From contig NZ_CP049868.1 of assembly GCF_011303555.1 (NCBI RefSeq), positions 1,612,001 through 1,676,000 on the forward strand: DNA of 64,000 bases, in the 5' to 3' direction. The notes under the pieces are model-generated. The model saw nothing but the letters and a program-made list of their open reading frames with translations. It was not told the origin of the DNA and did not search any database. The translations under genes were made by a program, and so were the position numbers. This DNA comes from Pedobacter sp. HDW13 (GTDB lineage: Bacteria; Bacteroidota; Bacteroidia; Sphingobacteriales; Sphingobacteriaceae). Positions 43,716-53,477 of this stretch are shown piece by piece (position 1 is the first letter of the stretch; each line of letters starts with the position of its first letter).

Positions 43716-45935
43716 ATGAATAAATCCATTTCTGCACAAGAAACAAAAAGATACAGTTTAATCATCTGGAAATTATTGGTTGGTGGAATAGCCCTCTTTG
43801 CTATTTTCATCTCCATGATTGGTTTTGGCCTTTTTGGTGCATTGCCTTCTTTCAGGGATATTGAACATCCGAAAAGCAATCAGGCTTCGGAAATTATTGC
43901 TGAAGATGGTCGCCCCATCGGAACCTATTTTGTTCAGAACAGATCGAATGTTACGTATAAAGAAATTTCAGAAAATGTAATTAACGGATTAATTGCGACC
44001 GAAGATACCCGCTTTAAAGAGCACTCAGGTATTGACTTTAAACGTACTTTCAGTATTATTGGGTACAATTTAATTGGCAAAAAACAAGGTGCCAGTACCA
44101 TTACCCAGCAATTGGCTAAAAATCTTTTCCCCCGCGAATCGAACCTTAATTTCTTCTCACTGGTACTCACCAAATTTAAAGAATGGATTGTTGCGGTAAA
44201 ATTAGAGCGGAACTACACCAAAGAAGAAATTATTACCATGTATTTAAACACGGTTGATTTTGGTAACCAGGCTTACGGTATCAAATCGGCTGCACGGGTT
44301 TATTTTAACACTACACCCGATAAATTGACCTTAACCGAAGCCGCTACTTTAGTGGGGATGCAAAAAGGGATTACCATGTACTCGCCTACGCGCCACCCGG
44401 AACGCTCGCGCGATCGCAGAAATACGGTAATGGCCATGATGGTAAAATCGGATCTGTTAACCCAAGAGGAATTTGAAGCACAAAAAGACAAACCTTTAAA
44501 CCTTCATTTCAATGCTGCAACCGTAAACGATGGTATTGCGCCTTATTTCCGCACGGTACTTAAAAACGATATTAAAACTATTTTTCAGGAGCAATCGATT
44601 ACCAAACCAGATGGTACACCTTATGACTTAGACCGCGACGGACTGAAAATTTATACCACATTGAATTATGATATGCAGGTATATGCAGAAGAAGCGCAAA
44701 AAGAATACATGAAGATTTTGCAGGCACAGTTTATTGCAAGCTGGAAAGGCCGCAATCCGTTTAAAGATAAAACTTTGCAGATTGAACAGGGAATTAAAAG
44801 ATCAGACCGTTACAAATCTTTAAAACTGGAAGGAAAATCGGACGAAGAGATTACCGAAGATTTTAATACCAAAACGGAGATGACCATTTTTACCTGGAAA
44901 GGTAATATCGATACCGTAATGAAGCCAATAGACTCGGTACGTTATTACAAAATGTTGTTACGTAACGCCATGATGACCATGGACCCAACAAACGGGCACG
45001 TAAAAGCCTGGGTTGGCGGTATAAACTACGAACATTTTAAATACGACCAGGTGAAAATGGGTACTCGTCAGGTAGGCTCAACTGCTAAGCCATTTACTTA
45101 TGCGGTAGCCATCGAAAACGGCTATTCTCCTTGTTATACTGTGCCAAACGTTCCGGTTACCATAGAAGGTTATGGCGATCCGTGGACACCTAGAAACTCG
45201 GGAAAACCTTTAGAAGGCAGCATTACCTTACAAAAGGCCCTCGCCTATTCGCAAAACTACGTTACTGCTTATTTAATGAAACAGGTAGGTCCGGTTGCCG
45301 TATCTACGCTGGCTACTAAAATGGGCATTCCAAATGTTCCCGCGTTCCCATCTATTTGTTTAGGTACTTTTGATTCGTCGATTTACAATATGGTTGGCGC
45401 TTACGGTGCCTTCGCCAATAAAGGTACTTACACCAAGCCTATTTACCTGTTAAGGATCGAAGATAAAAATGGGGTGGTGCTGTTTTCTCAAAAAGAAATA
45501 CCAAAACCGATTATGAGCGAAGAAGTAGCTTATGTAATGACCAGGATGCTTAAAGGTGTAGTAGCTAACGGAACAGGATCGAGATTAAGTTATAAATATG
45601 GGGTAAATGCACCTATCGGCGCAAAAACCGGTACTACCCAAAATAACTCAGATGGTTGGTTTATGGCCATTACCCCACAACTGGTAACTGGTATATGGAC
45701 CGGCTGCGAAGACAGGGCTTTCCACTTCATCAGCACCAGTCAGGGCGAGGGCGCCAATACTGCTTTGCCTATTTTTGCCGGCTTCATTAAAAGGGTATAT
45801 GCTAATCCGGCATTAAAAATTGGACGGGCAGATTTTGAAGCACCAAAAAGCGGCGTATCGATCACTTACGATTGTAACCAATACCAACAACAGGAAGAAG
45901 GCACAACAGAGCTTGACAAGAAGTTAGGGTTTTAA
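43716..45935 (+). CDS. Class A penicillin-binding protein (transglycosylase/transpeptidase)
   Basis: 739 aa from ATG 43716. Builds and crosslinks peptidoglycan. N-terminal helix (IIWKLLVGGIALFAIFISMIG), GT51 domain with EDTRFKEHSGID and QGASTITQQLAKNLF, a central linker, and transpeptidase motifs GSTAKPF (SxxK), SQNY (SxN) and KTGTTQN (KTG). An upstream GTG at 43689 would add nine residues and is less likely. Follows sprE, as in many Bacteroidota. Confidence 0.96.
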   Translation: MNKSISAQETKRYSLIIWKLLVGGIALFAIFISMIGFGLFGALPSFRDIEHPKSNQASEIIAEDGRPIGTYFVQNRSNVTYKEISENVINGLIATEDTRFKEHSGIDFKRTFSIIGYNLIGKKQGASTITQQLAKNLFPRESNLNFFSLVLTKFKEWIVAVKLERNYTKEEIITMYLNTVDFGNQAYGIKSAARVYFNTTPDKLTLTEAATLVGMQKGITMYSPTRHPERSRDRRNTVMAMMVKSDLLTQEEFEAQKDKPLNLHFNAATVNDGIAPYFRTVLKNDIKTIFQEQSITKPDGTPYDLDRDGLKIYTTLNYDMQVYAEEAQKEYMKILQAQFIASWKGRNPFKDKTLQIEQGIKRSDRYKSLKLEGKSDEEITEDFNTKTEMTIFTWKGNIDTVMKPIDSVRYYKMLLRNAMMTMDPTNGHVKAWVGGINYEHFKYDQVKMGTRQVGSTAKPFTYAVAIENGYSPCYTVPNVPVTIEGYGDPWTPRNSGKPLEGSITLQKALAYSQNYVTAYLMKQVGPVAVSTLATKMGIPNVPAFPSICLGTFDSSIYNMVGAYGAFANKGTYTKPIYLLRIEDKNGVVLFSQKEIPKPIMSEEVAYVMTRMLKGVVANGTGSRLSYKYGVNAPIGAKTGTTQNNSDGWFMAITPQLVTGIWTGCEDRAFHFISTSQGEGANTALPIFAGFIKRVYANPALKIGRADFEAPKSGVSITYDCNQYQQQEEGTTELDKKLGF

Positions 45936-45944
45936 TACACTAGG

Positions 45945-46080
45945 GTTTGTGTGAAGGATAGCAGTAAAAATCCTTTTGTACATGGAGCGTAGCGGAGGGC
46001 AACAAAAGATTGTACCTGACCATTTGCGTAGCTTAGGGGCACGCCCAAATTCTTTTAAACAACATAAATCATACCCGTTT
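45945..46080. repeat. Structured intergenic element before uvrC
   Basis: Contains AATCCTTTTGT ... ACAAAAGATT arms around a GGAGCGTAGCGGAGGGCAA loop, and a second segment with TAGGGGCACGCCC. This looks like a REP-type element known to me only by general pattern. Confidence 0.4.
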
Positions 46081-46105
46081 ACGTAAGGATTTTCCTTTTG
46101 AATCT

Positions 46106-46113
46106 TATTTTTG
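46106..46113 (+). promoter_or_regulatory. uvrC: Candidate -7 box for uvrC
   Basis: TATTTTTG, 6 bases before ATG 46120; predicted start about 46117, near-leaderless. Confidence 0.4.
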
Positions 46114-46119
46114 TAATTA

Positions 46120-47921
46120 ATGAGCAGTTTCGACCATAAAACAGCATTAACCGCTATACCACATAAGCCGGGTGTGTACCAATATTGGGATGCAGATGGC
46201 AAGTTAATGTACATTGGCAAGGCAAAAGATCTGCGTAACCGGGTAGGTTCTTATTTTAATAGCGACAGGAACCAATTTAATGGAAAAACCAGAGTGTTGG
46301 TTTCGAAGATCCGCAAAATTACCTTTACCATTGTTGATACCGAGATTGATGCCTGGTTACTTGAAAACAGCTTAATTAAAAAGCATCAGCCCAAATTCAA
46401 TATTAATTTAAAGGATGATAAAACTTATCCATGGATTATTATTAAAAATGAAAACTACCCCGCATTTACTGGACAAGGAAAGTAATTAAAGATGGATCGA
46501 CCTATTTTGGCCCCTACGGTTCAATAGGCATGATGCACACCATACTGGACCTTATTAAGGAAACCTATGCTTTACGTACCTGCAGTTTGCCTTTAAATGA
46601 TAAAAATATTGCCGAAGGGAAATTTAAAGTTTGCCTCGAATATCAGATTGGCAATTGCAAAGGCCCTTGTCAGGCCTATCAAACGGAAAGCGATTACGAT
46701 AAAAACATTGCTGAAATAAAGGAGATTCTAAACGGGAAGATTGGCAATGTAATCCGCGATGTAAAATCGACAATAAAATCGGCCGCAGAGGATTTAAACT
46801 TTGAGCTGGCGCATCAATATGCTCGCAGATTAGAGGTTTTAGAGAAATACCAGAGCAAATCAACTGTAGTAAACAGCGCCATTACCAATGTGGATGTGGT
46901 GAGTATTGCATCGGATGAACGCTACGCTTTTGTGAACTACCTGAAGGTGATGAATGGAACCATTATCCAAACGCAAACGATTGAGGTTAAAAAGCAACTG
47001 GATGAGAGCGACGATGAAATTATGACGCTCGCTATGCTTGATTTCAGGAGCAAATTTAACAGCACCTCGAAAGAAATTATTGTTCCATTTGAACCTTCAC
47101 TTGAAGATGAAAGCCTGCGTTTTACTGTACCTAAACTGGGCGAGAAGAAAAAGCTTTTAGAACTTTCGCAAAAGAACGTCCTCTTCTTTAAAAAAGAAAA
47201 ACTAAACCAATACGAAAAGCTAAACCCCGATTTACGTACCGACCGAATTTTAACAACCATGCAAAAGGACTTGCGTTTAACGCAGTTGCCCAAACATATC
47301 GAGTGTTTTGATAACTCCAACTTTCAAGGGAAATATCCGGTTTCGGCCATTGTAGTATTTAAAGATGCCAAACCATCCAAAAAAGACTACCGGCACTTTA
47401 ATGTAAAAACGGTGGAAGGGCCAAACGATTTCGCTACTATGGAAGAAGCTGTTTTCCGTCGCTACAGGCGCATGTTGGATGAAAACCAAACTTTGCCCCA
47501 ACTCATCATTATTGATGGCGGTAAAGGCCAGCTATCATCGGCTGTGAAGAGTTTAAAACTGTTGGGCATCGAAAACCGGGTAACTGTAATTGGTATTGCC
47601 AAACGCCTGGAAGAATTATTCTATCCCGGCGATTCATATCCGCTATATCTGGATAAAAAATCGGAAACCTTAAAAGTGATTCAGCAGCTGCGTGATGAAG
47701 CCCACCATTTTGGTATTACTTTCCACCGCAAAAAACGCGATCAGGGAACGTTAAAAACCGAACTCGAGCAGATTGAAGGCATTGGCAAAACCACCGCTGA
47801 TAAATTGCTTACACATTTTAAATCGGTTAAAAAGATTAAAGAGGCTACCGAAAAGCAACTGGCCGAAGTGCTGAACAAAAAACAAGTGCAAACCTTATTG
47901 GCACACTTTAAAGAAGCGTAA
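46120..47921 (+). pseudogene. uvrC: Excinuclease ABC subunit C, frameshifted
   Basis: Dual-incision nuclease of nucleotide excision repair. N-terminal GIY-YIG domain (GVYQYWDADGKLMYIGKAKDLRNRV), then UvrBC linker, RNase H-like domain (LIIIDGGKGQLSSAVKSLKLLG) and terminal HhH (GIGKTTADKLLTHFKSVKKI). The first frame ends at TAA 46483 after TGQGK; another frame already begins RIYWTRKVIKDGSTYFGPYG, so one base is missing in the CCCC run at 46458-46461. With it restored the protein is 600 aa, full length. Probably a sequence error. Confidence 0.9.
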
Positions 47922-48054
47922 ATTCATCTTGTAAAAGATGAAAGACAATAACGTAAAAATATTAACACTAAATTAATCTGAATTGCGCATAGCTTAAATA
48001 TTTTCTCAATAAATTAGGGGTGTTAATACAAGTAAACATCTATCCCTATTTTAC

Positions 48055-48453
48055 ATGAATAACAGCATCCTGGCAACAATTACCAAACTCTTATTGGGCG
48101 TATTGTACTTTACCGAATCAGAAAGCCCTTTTAAAGCGGCCAACTGGGGCAAAATTACTCCTGCAGAACTATTGCAAAAAATTGCAGCAGAATACCATTC
48201 AGTCCCACAAAACTTAAAACAGGTGGAACACGCTGCATTTTTTAACCATCTTACTTCAAAGGTAGATGCAGCTGATGCACCTACGGTAGAAAATGCTCGT
48301 AAAATAGAAACATTTTATTCGACTTTAAAGCAAAACCTTTCCAACCTACAGGTAATCAGAGTAGAGGGAGCAAGCAGAATACCTGTACTCATAACCGGCT
48401 ATTTAGCTGATGGCACTTGTATCTTAATCGAAACATTTGCGGTCGAAACCTGA
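48055..48453 (+). CDS. NuiA-like nuclease A inhibitor
   Basis: 132 aa, no signal peptide, so cytosolic. The segment LLGVLYFTESESPFKAANWG matches in position and pattern the N-terminal LLFMSESEYPF of Anabaena NuiA, and FYSTLKQNLSNLQVIRV plus the IETFAVET end match its later part. NuiA binds NucA-type endonucleases and blocks them. The next gene, 38 bases downstream, encodes such an endonuclease. I know the reference from memory, so the call is moderate to good. Confidence 0.75.
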   Translation: MNNSILATITKLLLGVLYFTESESPFKAANWGKITPAELLQKIAAEYHSVPQNLKQVEHAAFFNHLTSKVDAADAPTVENARKIETFYSTLKQNLSNLQVIRVEGASRIPVLITGYLADGTCILIETFAVET

Positions 48454-48491
48454 GAAATTAATCCCATCCATTAAATAATCCCAAACTAAAC

Positions 48492-49862
48492 ATGAAAGCA
48501 TTAAAAAAATTAAGCTTACTGGCAGTGCTATGCCTTGGTCTGGCTGCCTGTAAAAAAGAAAACCAGCCACAACCAGAAACAAACCTTTTTGAACAGAAAC
48601 TAAACAGCAAAGCAGCTACGGCGGGTACCCAGACCATAGTGGCTGGTTTCCCCGAAAATTTTGAGACGGGAACAAAAGGCAGCTATGCTGTAGCATCGGT
48701 TACTTTAAGCAGCGGCAGCTGGAGTCTTGATGATGCCTTAATCGGTAACCTTGCTGCTGACGCAAAAAACGGTAGTCAATCGGTACGCATCCGTAACACA
48801 GGTATCCTGAGCATGAATTTTGATGTAAACGGAGCTGATGTGGTAACCATTGCCCATGCCAAATACGGTACCGATGCCAATAGTACCTGGCAGCTCTGGT
48901 ACTCTACCAACAGTGGTTCGAGCTGGCAACAATCGGGTAGCACCATAACCAGTAGCGCCACAACATTATCAACCGCAACCTTTAACACTGCTATTTCCGG
49001 AAATGTACGTTTCCAGATCCGTAAAATAAGTGGTGGTACTGCACGCATCAATATTGATGATTTCAGCATCTCTACCGGAGATGGAACAACCACGCCTCCA
49101 ACTACGCCCGGCGATAATAGCCACCTTCTAATGGGTAACCCAAGCAATGCTGTTGCCAGTACTTCTTATCCTGAAAATTACCTGATGGAGCGTACTTATT
49201 ACAGCAGCTCTTATAGCAAAAGCAGAGGTACTCCAAACTGGGTAAGCTGGCATATCGGTTCATCTGATTTAGGTTCAACGCCTCGTCAGGATGATTTCAG
49301 AGCAGACAATACTTTACCCACAGGTTGGTACCAGGTATCAAACAGCAGCTATTCGGGGTCAGGTTTTGACCGCGGACACAACTGTCCTTCGGCTGATAGA
49401 ACTGCATCAGTTGCAGCAAACTCGTCTACCTTTTTGATGAGTAATATGATGCCACAGGCACCTAATAATAATCAGGGGCCATGGGCTGATCTTGAAAATT
49501 ACACCCGTTCACTGGTAACGGCTGGTAACGAAGTTTATGTTATTTGTGGCTCTTATGGTTCGGGCGGTACCGGAAGTAACGGCGGCATTACCTATACCAT
49601 TGATAATGGTCGGATAAACGTTCCGTCTAACACCTGGAAAGTAATTGTAGTACTTCCTAATGGCAATAACGATTTAAGTCGCGTTACTTCAGCAACAAGG
49701 GTTATTACGGTAAATATGCCAAATACAAACGGTTTAAATACCAACTGGAAAACTTATCGCACTACCGTTAATGCAGTAGAATCTGCAACAGGTTATGATA
49801 TTTTATCAAATGTACCTACAGCTGTGCAAAATGTAATAGAAGCAGTTACTGACAATCAGTAG
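48492..49862 (+). CDS. DNA/RNA non-specific endonuclease lipoprotein (NucA family)
   Basis: 456 aa. Lipoprotein signal (LAVLCLGLAAC then KKEN), a choice-of-anchor J-like beta domain at about 53-195 (AGFPENFETGTKGSYAV..., RINIDDFSIST), then the beta-beta-alpha-metal nuclease at about 215-440. DRGHNCPSADRT at 293-304 carries the catalytic His296; MPQAPNNNQGPWADLE carries the metal Asn region. Degrades DNA and RNA outside the cytosol, for defence or nutrition. Paired with the NuiA-like gene upstream; terminator follows. Confidence 0.92.
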   Translation: MKALKKLSLLAVLCLGLAACKKENQPQPETNLFEQKLNSKAATAGTQTIVAGFPENFETGTKGSYAVASVTLSSGSWSLDDALIGNLAADAKNGSQSVRIRNTGILSMNFDVNGADVVTIAHAKYGTDANSTWQLWYSTNSGSSWQQSGSTITSSATTLSTATFNTAISGNVRFQIRKISGGTARINIDDFSISTGDGTTTPPTTPGDNSHLLMGNPSNAVASTSYPENYLMERTYYSSSYSKSRGTPNWVSWHIGSSDLGSTPRQDDFRADNTLPTGWYQVSNSSYSGSGFDRGHNCPSADRTASVAANSSTFLMSNMMPQAPNNNQGPWADLENYTRSLVTAGNEVYVICGSYGSGGTGSNGGITYTIDNGRINVPSNTWKVIVVLPNGNNDLSRVTSATRVITVNMPNTNGLNTNWKTYRTTVNAVESATGYDILSNVPTAVQNVIEAVTDNQ

Positions 49863-49883
49863 ATAAGGCTTAATTATTTCAAT

Positions 49884-49923
49884 AAAAGCGGTAATCCATC
49901 AGTTTGGGTTACCGCTTTTGTTC
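49884..49923 (+). terminator. Terminator of the nuclease operon
   Basis: AAAAGCGGTAA / TTACCGCTTTT stem with 14-base loop and T-rich tail. Confidence 0.85.
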
Positions 49924-49987
49924 TTTATATAATTTGTGTATCCTAGTCGTCTCGGCCTCATTACTGTTCCCTATCGTTAATAAAAGC

Positions 49988-50075
49988 GTCGTTATCTCGA
50001 CTGGAAGGCAGTGGAATGGGGAGATCTATCTCGTGACAGATTTCTCGACTACGTTGCACTTCGCTCTAATTGACG
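49988..50075. repeat. REP-like imperfect palindrome
   Basis: Left arm from GTCGTTATCTCGACTGGAAG and right arm at 50038-50075 (TTTCTCGACTACGTTGCACT core) are roughly complementary around a short loop. The right arm resembles 19763-19800 closely. Confidence 0.6.
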
Positions 50076-50104
50076 CTGAGGAGAAAGGCACACATCACAA
50101 ACAT

Positions 50105-50132
50105 AAAAGCTCCGATTTTCATCGGAGCTTTT
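50105..50132 (-). terminator. Terminator of the gldKLMN operon
   Basis: Perfect 12-bp stem AAAAGCTCCGAT / ATCGGAGCTTTT with TTTC loop; works in both directions, just after gldN. Confidence 0.9.
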
Positions 50133-50138
50133 ATAAGA

Positions 50139-51050
50139 TTAGTATTCCCAAAGACCTTGTTCGTAATCCAGAACCGATTTTTTAATCCGTTCAGATTCGT
50201 AAAGTCTTTCTCTTGGGTCTGTTATAATATCTCTGATTTTATTATCACCAGGATTTGATTCCTTAACAATATAGCTGCTAAATAAACGACGGATAAAGAA
50301 ATCGTCGAAACTTAAGTTAGAAGCATCATTATTGGTGTTAATTAAACGTTTCTTGGTTAAAAGCTCTCTTGCTTCTGTGTAATACACCCAGAATACAGGT
50401 TGCCATTGTTTAGAAACCTCATTGAATTTTAAAGGTGCTATACCTACAATACGTGGTTCGAAAATAGAACGTTTGGTATCAAAAATCCAATCTTCCTTAA
50501 TTCTGAATTTTAAGAATAGTTCGGGATTAAAATCGTTCACTACCGTTGTAACTGTACCTGTTTTATTGTTTGATACCTCTGCTGTTCCTAAAGCCGATTT
50601 TGCAGCCGAATCAGGAGTCATAGGGTTGTTAAATGCATCATCCTCATTCAGGGCGCTATCAATCGGCGAATAAGCTGTTAATTCTCCCGTTTTAATAGCA
50701 GAAACCAAAACATCAATTAACCTCGATTTTGGTGATCTTAATGCAGAGTTAACAGTATCACGCAAATCAATTTCTCTCCAGATACGCTTTGCATAAAACA
50801 CATCTTCTTCTCTCACATCTGCTAAAGGTACCATTTCGGTACTATCAATGTCCTTACGGGCATAGAAGCCGTCCTTAGGTGGAACCTTAAGTTTCTTTTT
50901 AACTGTTTTAACAGGAGCTTTCACCGTATCTACTACAGGAGCAGCCGCCACGGGCGCAGGCTTTTTAGGTGCTAATTTAGCTGGCTTTTTTTGTGCAAAA
51001 GCAAACGTGGTTAACAACACTAAAATAGCAATACTTAAAATCCTTTTCAT
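50139..51050 (-). CDS. gldN: Type IX secretion/gliding protein GldN
   Basis: 304 aa from ATG 51050 with signal peptide (ILSIAILVLLTTFAFAQ). Periplasmic protein that forms rings with GldK. DGFYARKDIDSTEMVPLADVREEDVFYAKRIWREIDLRD and the DDFFIRRLFSSYIVKESNPG block are characteristic. An upstream in-frame ATG at 51068 would overlap gldM by 11 bases and is less likely; 51050 leaves 7 bases. Confidence 0.95.
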   Translation of the reverse strand: MKRILSIAILVLLTTFAFAQKKPAKLAPKKPAPVAAAPVVDTVKAPVKTVKKKLKVPPKDGFYARKDIDSTEMVPLADVREEDVFYAKRIWREIDLRDTVNSALRSPKSRLIDVLVSAIKTGELTAYSPIDSALNEDDAFNNPMTPDSAAKSALGTAEVSNNKTGTVTTVVNDFNPELFLKFRIKEDWIFDTKRSIFEPRIVGIAPLKFNEVSKQWQPVFWVYYTEARELLTKKRLINTNNDASNLSFDDFFIRRLFSSYIVKESNPGDNKIRDIITDPRERLYESERIKKSVLDYEQGLWEY

Positions 51051-51057
51051 CTTCTTC

Positions 51058-52590
51058 TTATTTAACACTAAATGCTAATGAAGGTAAAATTTTCTGACGG
51101 CCATCAGGACCGATAGAAACAATATCTTCAAAAAATACTCTTGTACCTGGAGTAACCGAGTTAATAGCACCTTTTACGGCACCTGCAAAACTGCCACCAC
51201 TTCCGGCAATAGTAACCGCATCTGAACGTGGTTTAATAATGGTTACTTTATAACGCTGTATTTTAAACTTAACATCAAAAGGGAAATCATCTAAATCCGC
51301 CTCAATCTCGGTCTCGCTTTTCAATTGTACTGAAGCAACATCTCCACCTGCACGGCCGCCAACTTTAGCTACAGGAGTTGGAATACCTTTAACCCTGAAT
51401 TTCTGAGCACCTAAACTAACTGTTTTACCAGCATTATTTGCAGATACGTTGATTGATACTTCTGAACCAACCAGGCTACCCGGAACGTTAACATTAAAGT
51501 TTCCGTTACCACCCGACATTGAACCACCCGAAATAGAAGCTTTAATACTTTCTAGCGGGAAACCTGCCGCCGATACCGTAAATGGATTCGGAATACCTGC
51601 ATAAATTACATTCAATTTGGTAGAAGTAACAGATGCTGATGGTTTTGCCACCTGATAGGTTTGTGGTTGCGTTTTGTATTCTTTTACTTGTCCATCAGTT
51701 TGACGAACACGGATAGTACCTACCCAGGTAAACTGACCTACACTGCTTGTTCCGCCGGTGTAAGTACCTTTACCCTCTTTAACTGATAATTTACTTCCGT
51801 TAACCGTAATATCAGGAGTTGATCTCGAATCGCTTGCTGTTAAAAATACTTCGGCAGTATAGGGCTGGCCTTGAATTACGTAAGAGGTAGGAGCTACTGC
51901 AACTGCCGCAAACTGATCCAAGTTTACTTGTGCTTTATCCATATTTCCGAACAATTTTTTCACAACCTCTGCTTCAGCGTTTTTAGTATCTGTTTGCAGT
52001 TTGGTTAAAATCGTCATTGCAGCAGTTAATGGGGTACCTTCACCAAAGTAGGTTTCCTGCCAGTTTCCTTTTCTTTTTCTTACAGGATCTTTAGCTTCAA
52101 GAGAGAAAGCAACACCAGCTCTGTCTGCAGGATCTAATAAAGAGATTAATTTCTCGCGTGTAGCGTTAATCTTATCCTTCAATTTATCAGCCTCTTTTTT
52201 ATTGATCATGATATTTTGTGCAATATCCTGATTCGATCTGTTTACCAGGTCGCCGGTTTCCGGATCAATTCCATCGCCTGCTTGTGTAAACTGTTTTTTA
52301 ATACCTTCTATGTAGTTATTTAATTCATCGGCCGCTGCCTTAGCTTGTTGTGCCTTTTCATAAATAGGCTGTGCACGGGCTGGCTCTTCTTTCAATTTCG
52401 AATTTTCGAAAGCAGAAAATAACTGGTTAATGCTGGTATTTACGTTATTTTTAGAGGTATCCAAACTATCATTGATATTTTTGAATGCATCTAAAATGGT
52501 ATCTGATACGTTTAAGGCAAGCATAGCTAACAATACCAAATACATGATATTGATCATCCGCTGCCTTGTTGTTTCTTTTCCGCCTGCCAT
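51058..52590 (-). CDS. gldM: Type IX secretion motor protein GldM
   Basis: 510 aa. Starts with MAGGKETTRQRMINIMYLVLLAMLALNVS, the single helix that packs with GldL to form the proton-driven motor; the rest is a chain of periplasmic domains (Ig-like strands such as TAEVFLTASDSRSTPDITVNG). GldM transmits energy from the inner membrane to the outer membrane complex. Intact length. Confidence 0.97.
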   Translation of the reverse strand: MAGGKETTRQRMINIMYLVLLAMLALNVSDTILDAFKNINDSLDTSKNNVNTSINQLFSAFENSKLKEEPARAQPIYEKAQQAKAAADELNNYIEGIKKQFTQAGDGIDPETGDLVNRSNQDIAQNIMINKKEADKLKDKINATREKLISLLDPADRAGVAFSLEAKDPVRKRKGNWQETYFGEGTPLTAAMTILTKLQTDTKNAEAEVVKKLFGNMDKAQVNLDQFAAVAVAPTSYVIQGQPYTAEVFLTASDSRSTPDITVNGSKLSVKEGKGTYTGGTSSVGQFTWVGTIRVRQTDGQVKEYKTQPQTYQVAKPSASVTSTKLNVIYAGIPNPFTVSAAGFPLESIKASISGGSMSGGNGNFNVNVPGSLVGSEVSINVSANNAGKTVSLGAQKFRVKGIPTPVAKVGGRAGGDVASVQLKSETEIEADLDDFPFDVKFKIQRYKVTIIKPRSDAVTIAGSGGSFAGAVKGAINSVTPGTRVFFEDIVSIGPDGRQKILPSLAFSVK

Positions 52591-52631
52591 GTTTGATGTA
52601 GCTTTTCTTTAAAAATTAAAAACTAAACAAA

Positions 52632-53437
52632 TTATACACGTGGGCTGTTCATAGCCGATAACATATTGCCATAAATTGCATTAAGCGATGATAAGTTTTT
52701 AGCTAACTTGTTCACCTCTTCTTTAAACTGTTTCGAATCTTCCATCGATTCGTTAAAGTTCTGCATGGTTAATGATAAGTTCGAATAGAATTTATTCATC
52801 GATTTTAAATGCGCGCTCGAATCTTGTAATTCAAGTTCGTACACTGCGTTTAATGCCGACAAGTTTTTAGCTAAATTATTTACCTGATCGTGATAAGCTT
52901 GCGAATCAACATTACTTTCTCCCATGGCTTTTAAGTTAGCGGTAGCTTTTTCGAAAGATGCACTTAAGTTATCGAATCCCGCTGATGCAGTTTTAATTTT
53001 ACCGGTAAATTCGTTGGTAGCAGTAGAAGCGTCAGCAACATTTGAAATGGTGGCAACTTTATCGCCAAATGTACGCAAGCCTGTTCCTAAGCTTTCAATC
53101 AATTCAGGGCCAATTTTAGCATCAGATAACATTTTATCTAAAGCAGCAGTGTTTGATGATCCTACTGCAGCTACTGGTCTGGCTGAAGCTTTTGGCAATT
53201 CACCAGCGAAATCAGATCTTAATTCCGGATAAACTCTTTCCCATGCTGGTTCTGGTTCTGGCGGAAAGAAACCGGTTAAAAAGAATAGAATTGATTCAAC
53301 CCCAAGACCAATACCGATCATATAGTTTCCAAATATTCCACCAATGTGTAATATTTTAAATAACGCTCCAATAATTACAATACTTGCTCCCATGAAATCG
53401 CTACGTGTAACCAGCCTGGTTGTTTTTTTGCTGCCAT
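52632..53437 (-). pseudogene. gldL: Type IX secretion motor protein GldL, frameshifted near the N-terminus
   Basis: Inner-membrane partner of GldM. The ORF from 53393 starts abruptly with GASIVIIGALFKILHIGG and lacks the start of helix 1. Upstream on the reverse strand ATG 53437 gives MAAKKQPGWLHVAISW, then the frame is lost at GGG (53391-53389). Adding one G restores ISWGASIVIIG and a normal 268-aa protein. Both TM helices carry the acidic/proton pathway (GVESILFFLTGFFPP). As gldK, gldM and gldN are intact, the break may be a sequence error. Confidence 0.85.
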
Positions 53438-53477
53438 AAAATTTTGATGTTTTTCTTTAGTTTTTAGTTTGTTTGGT

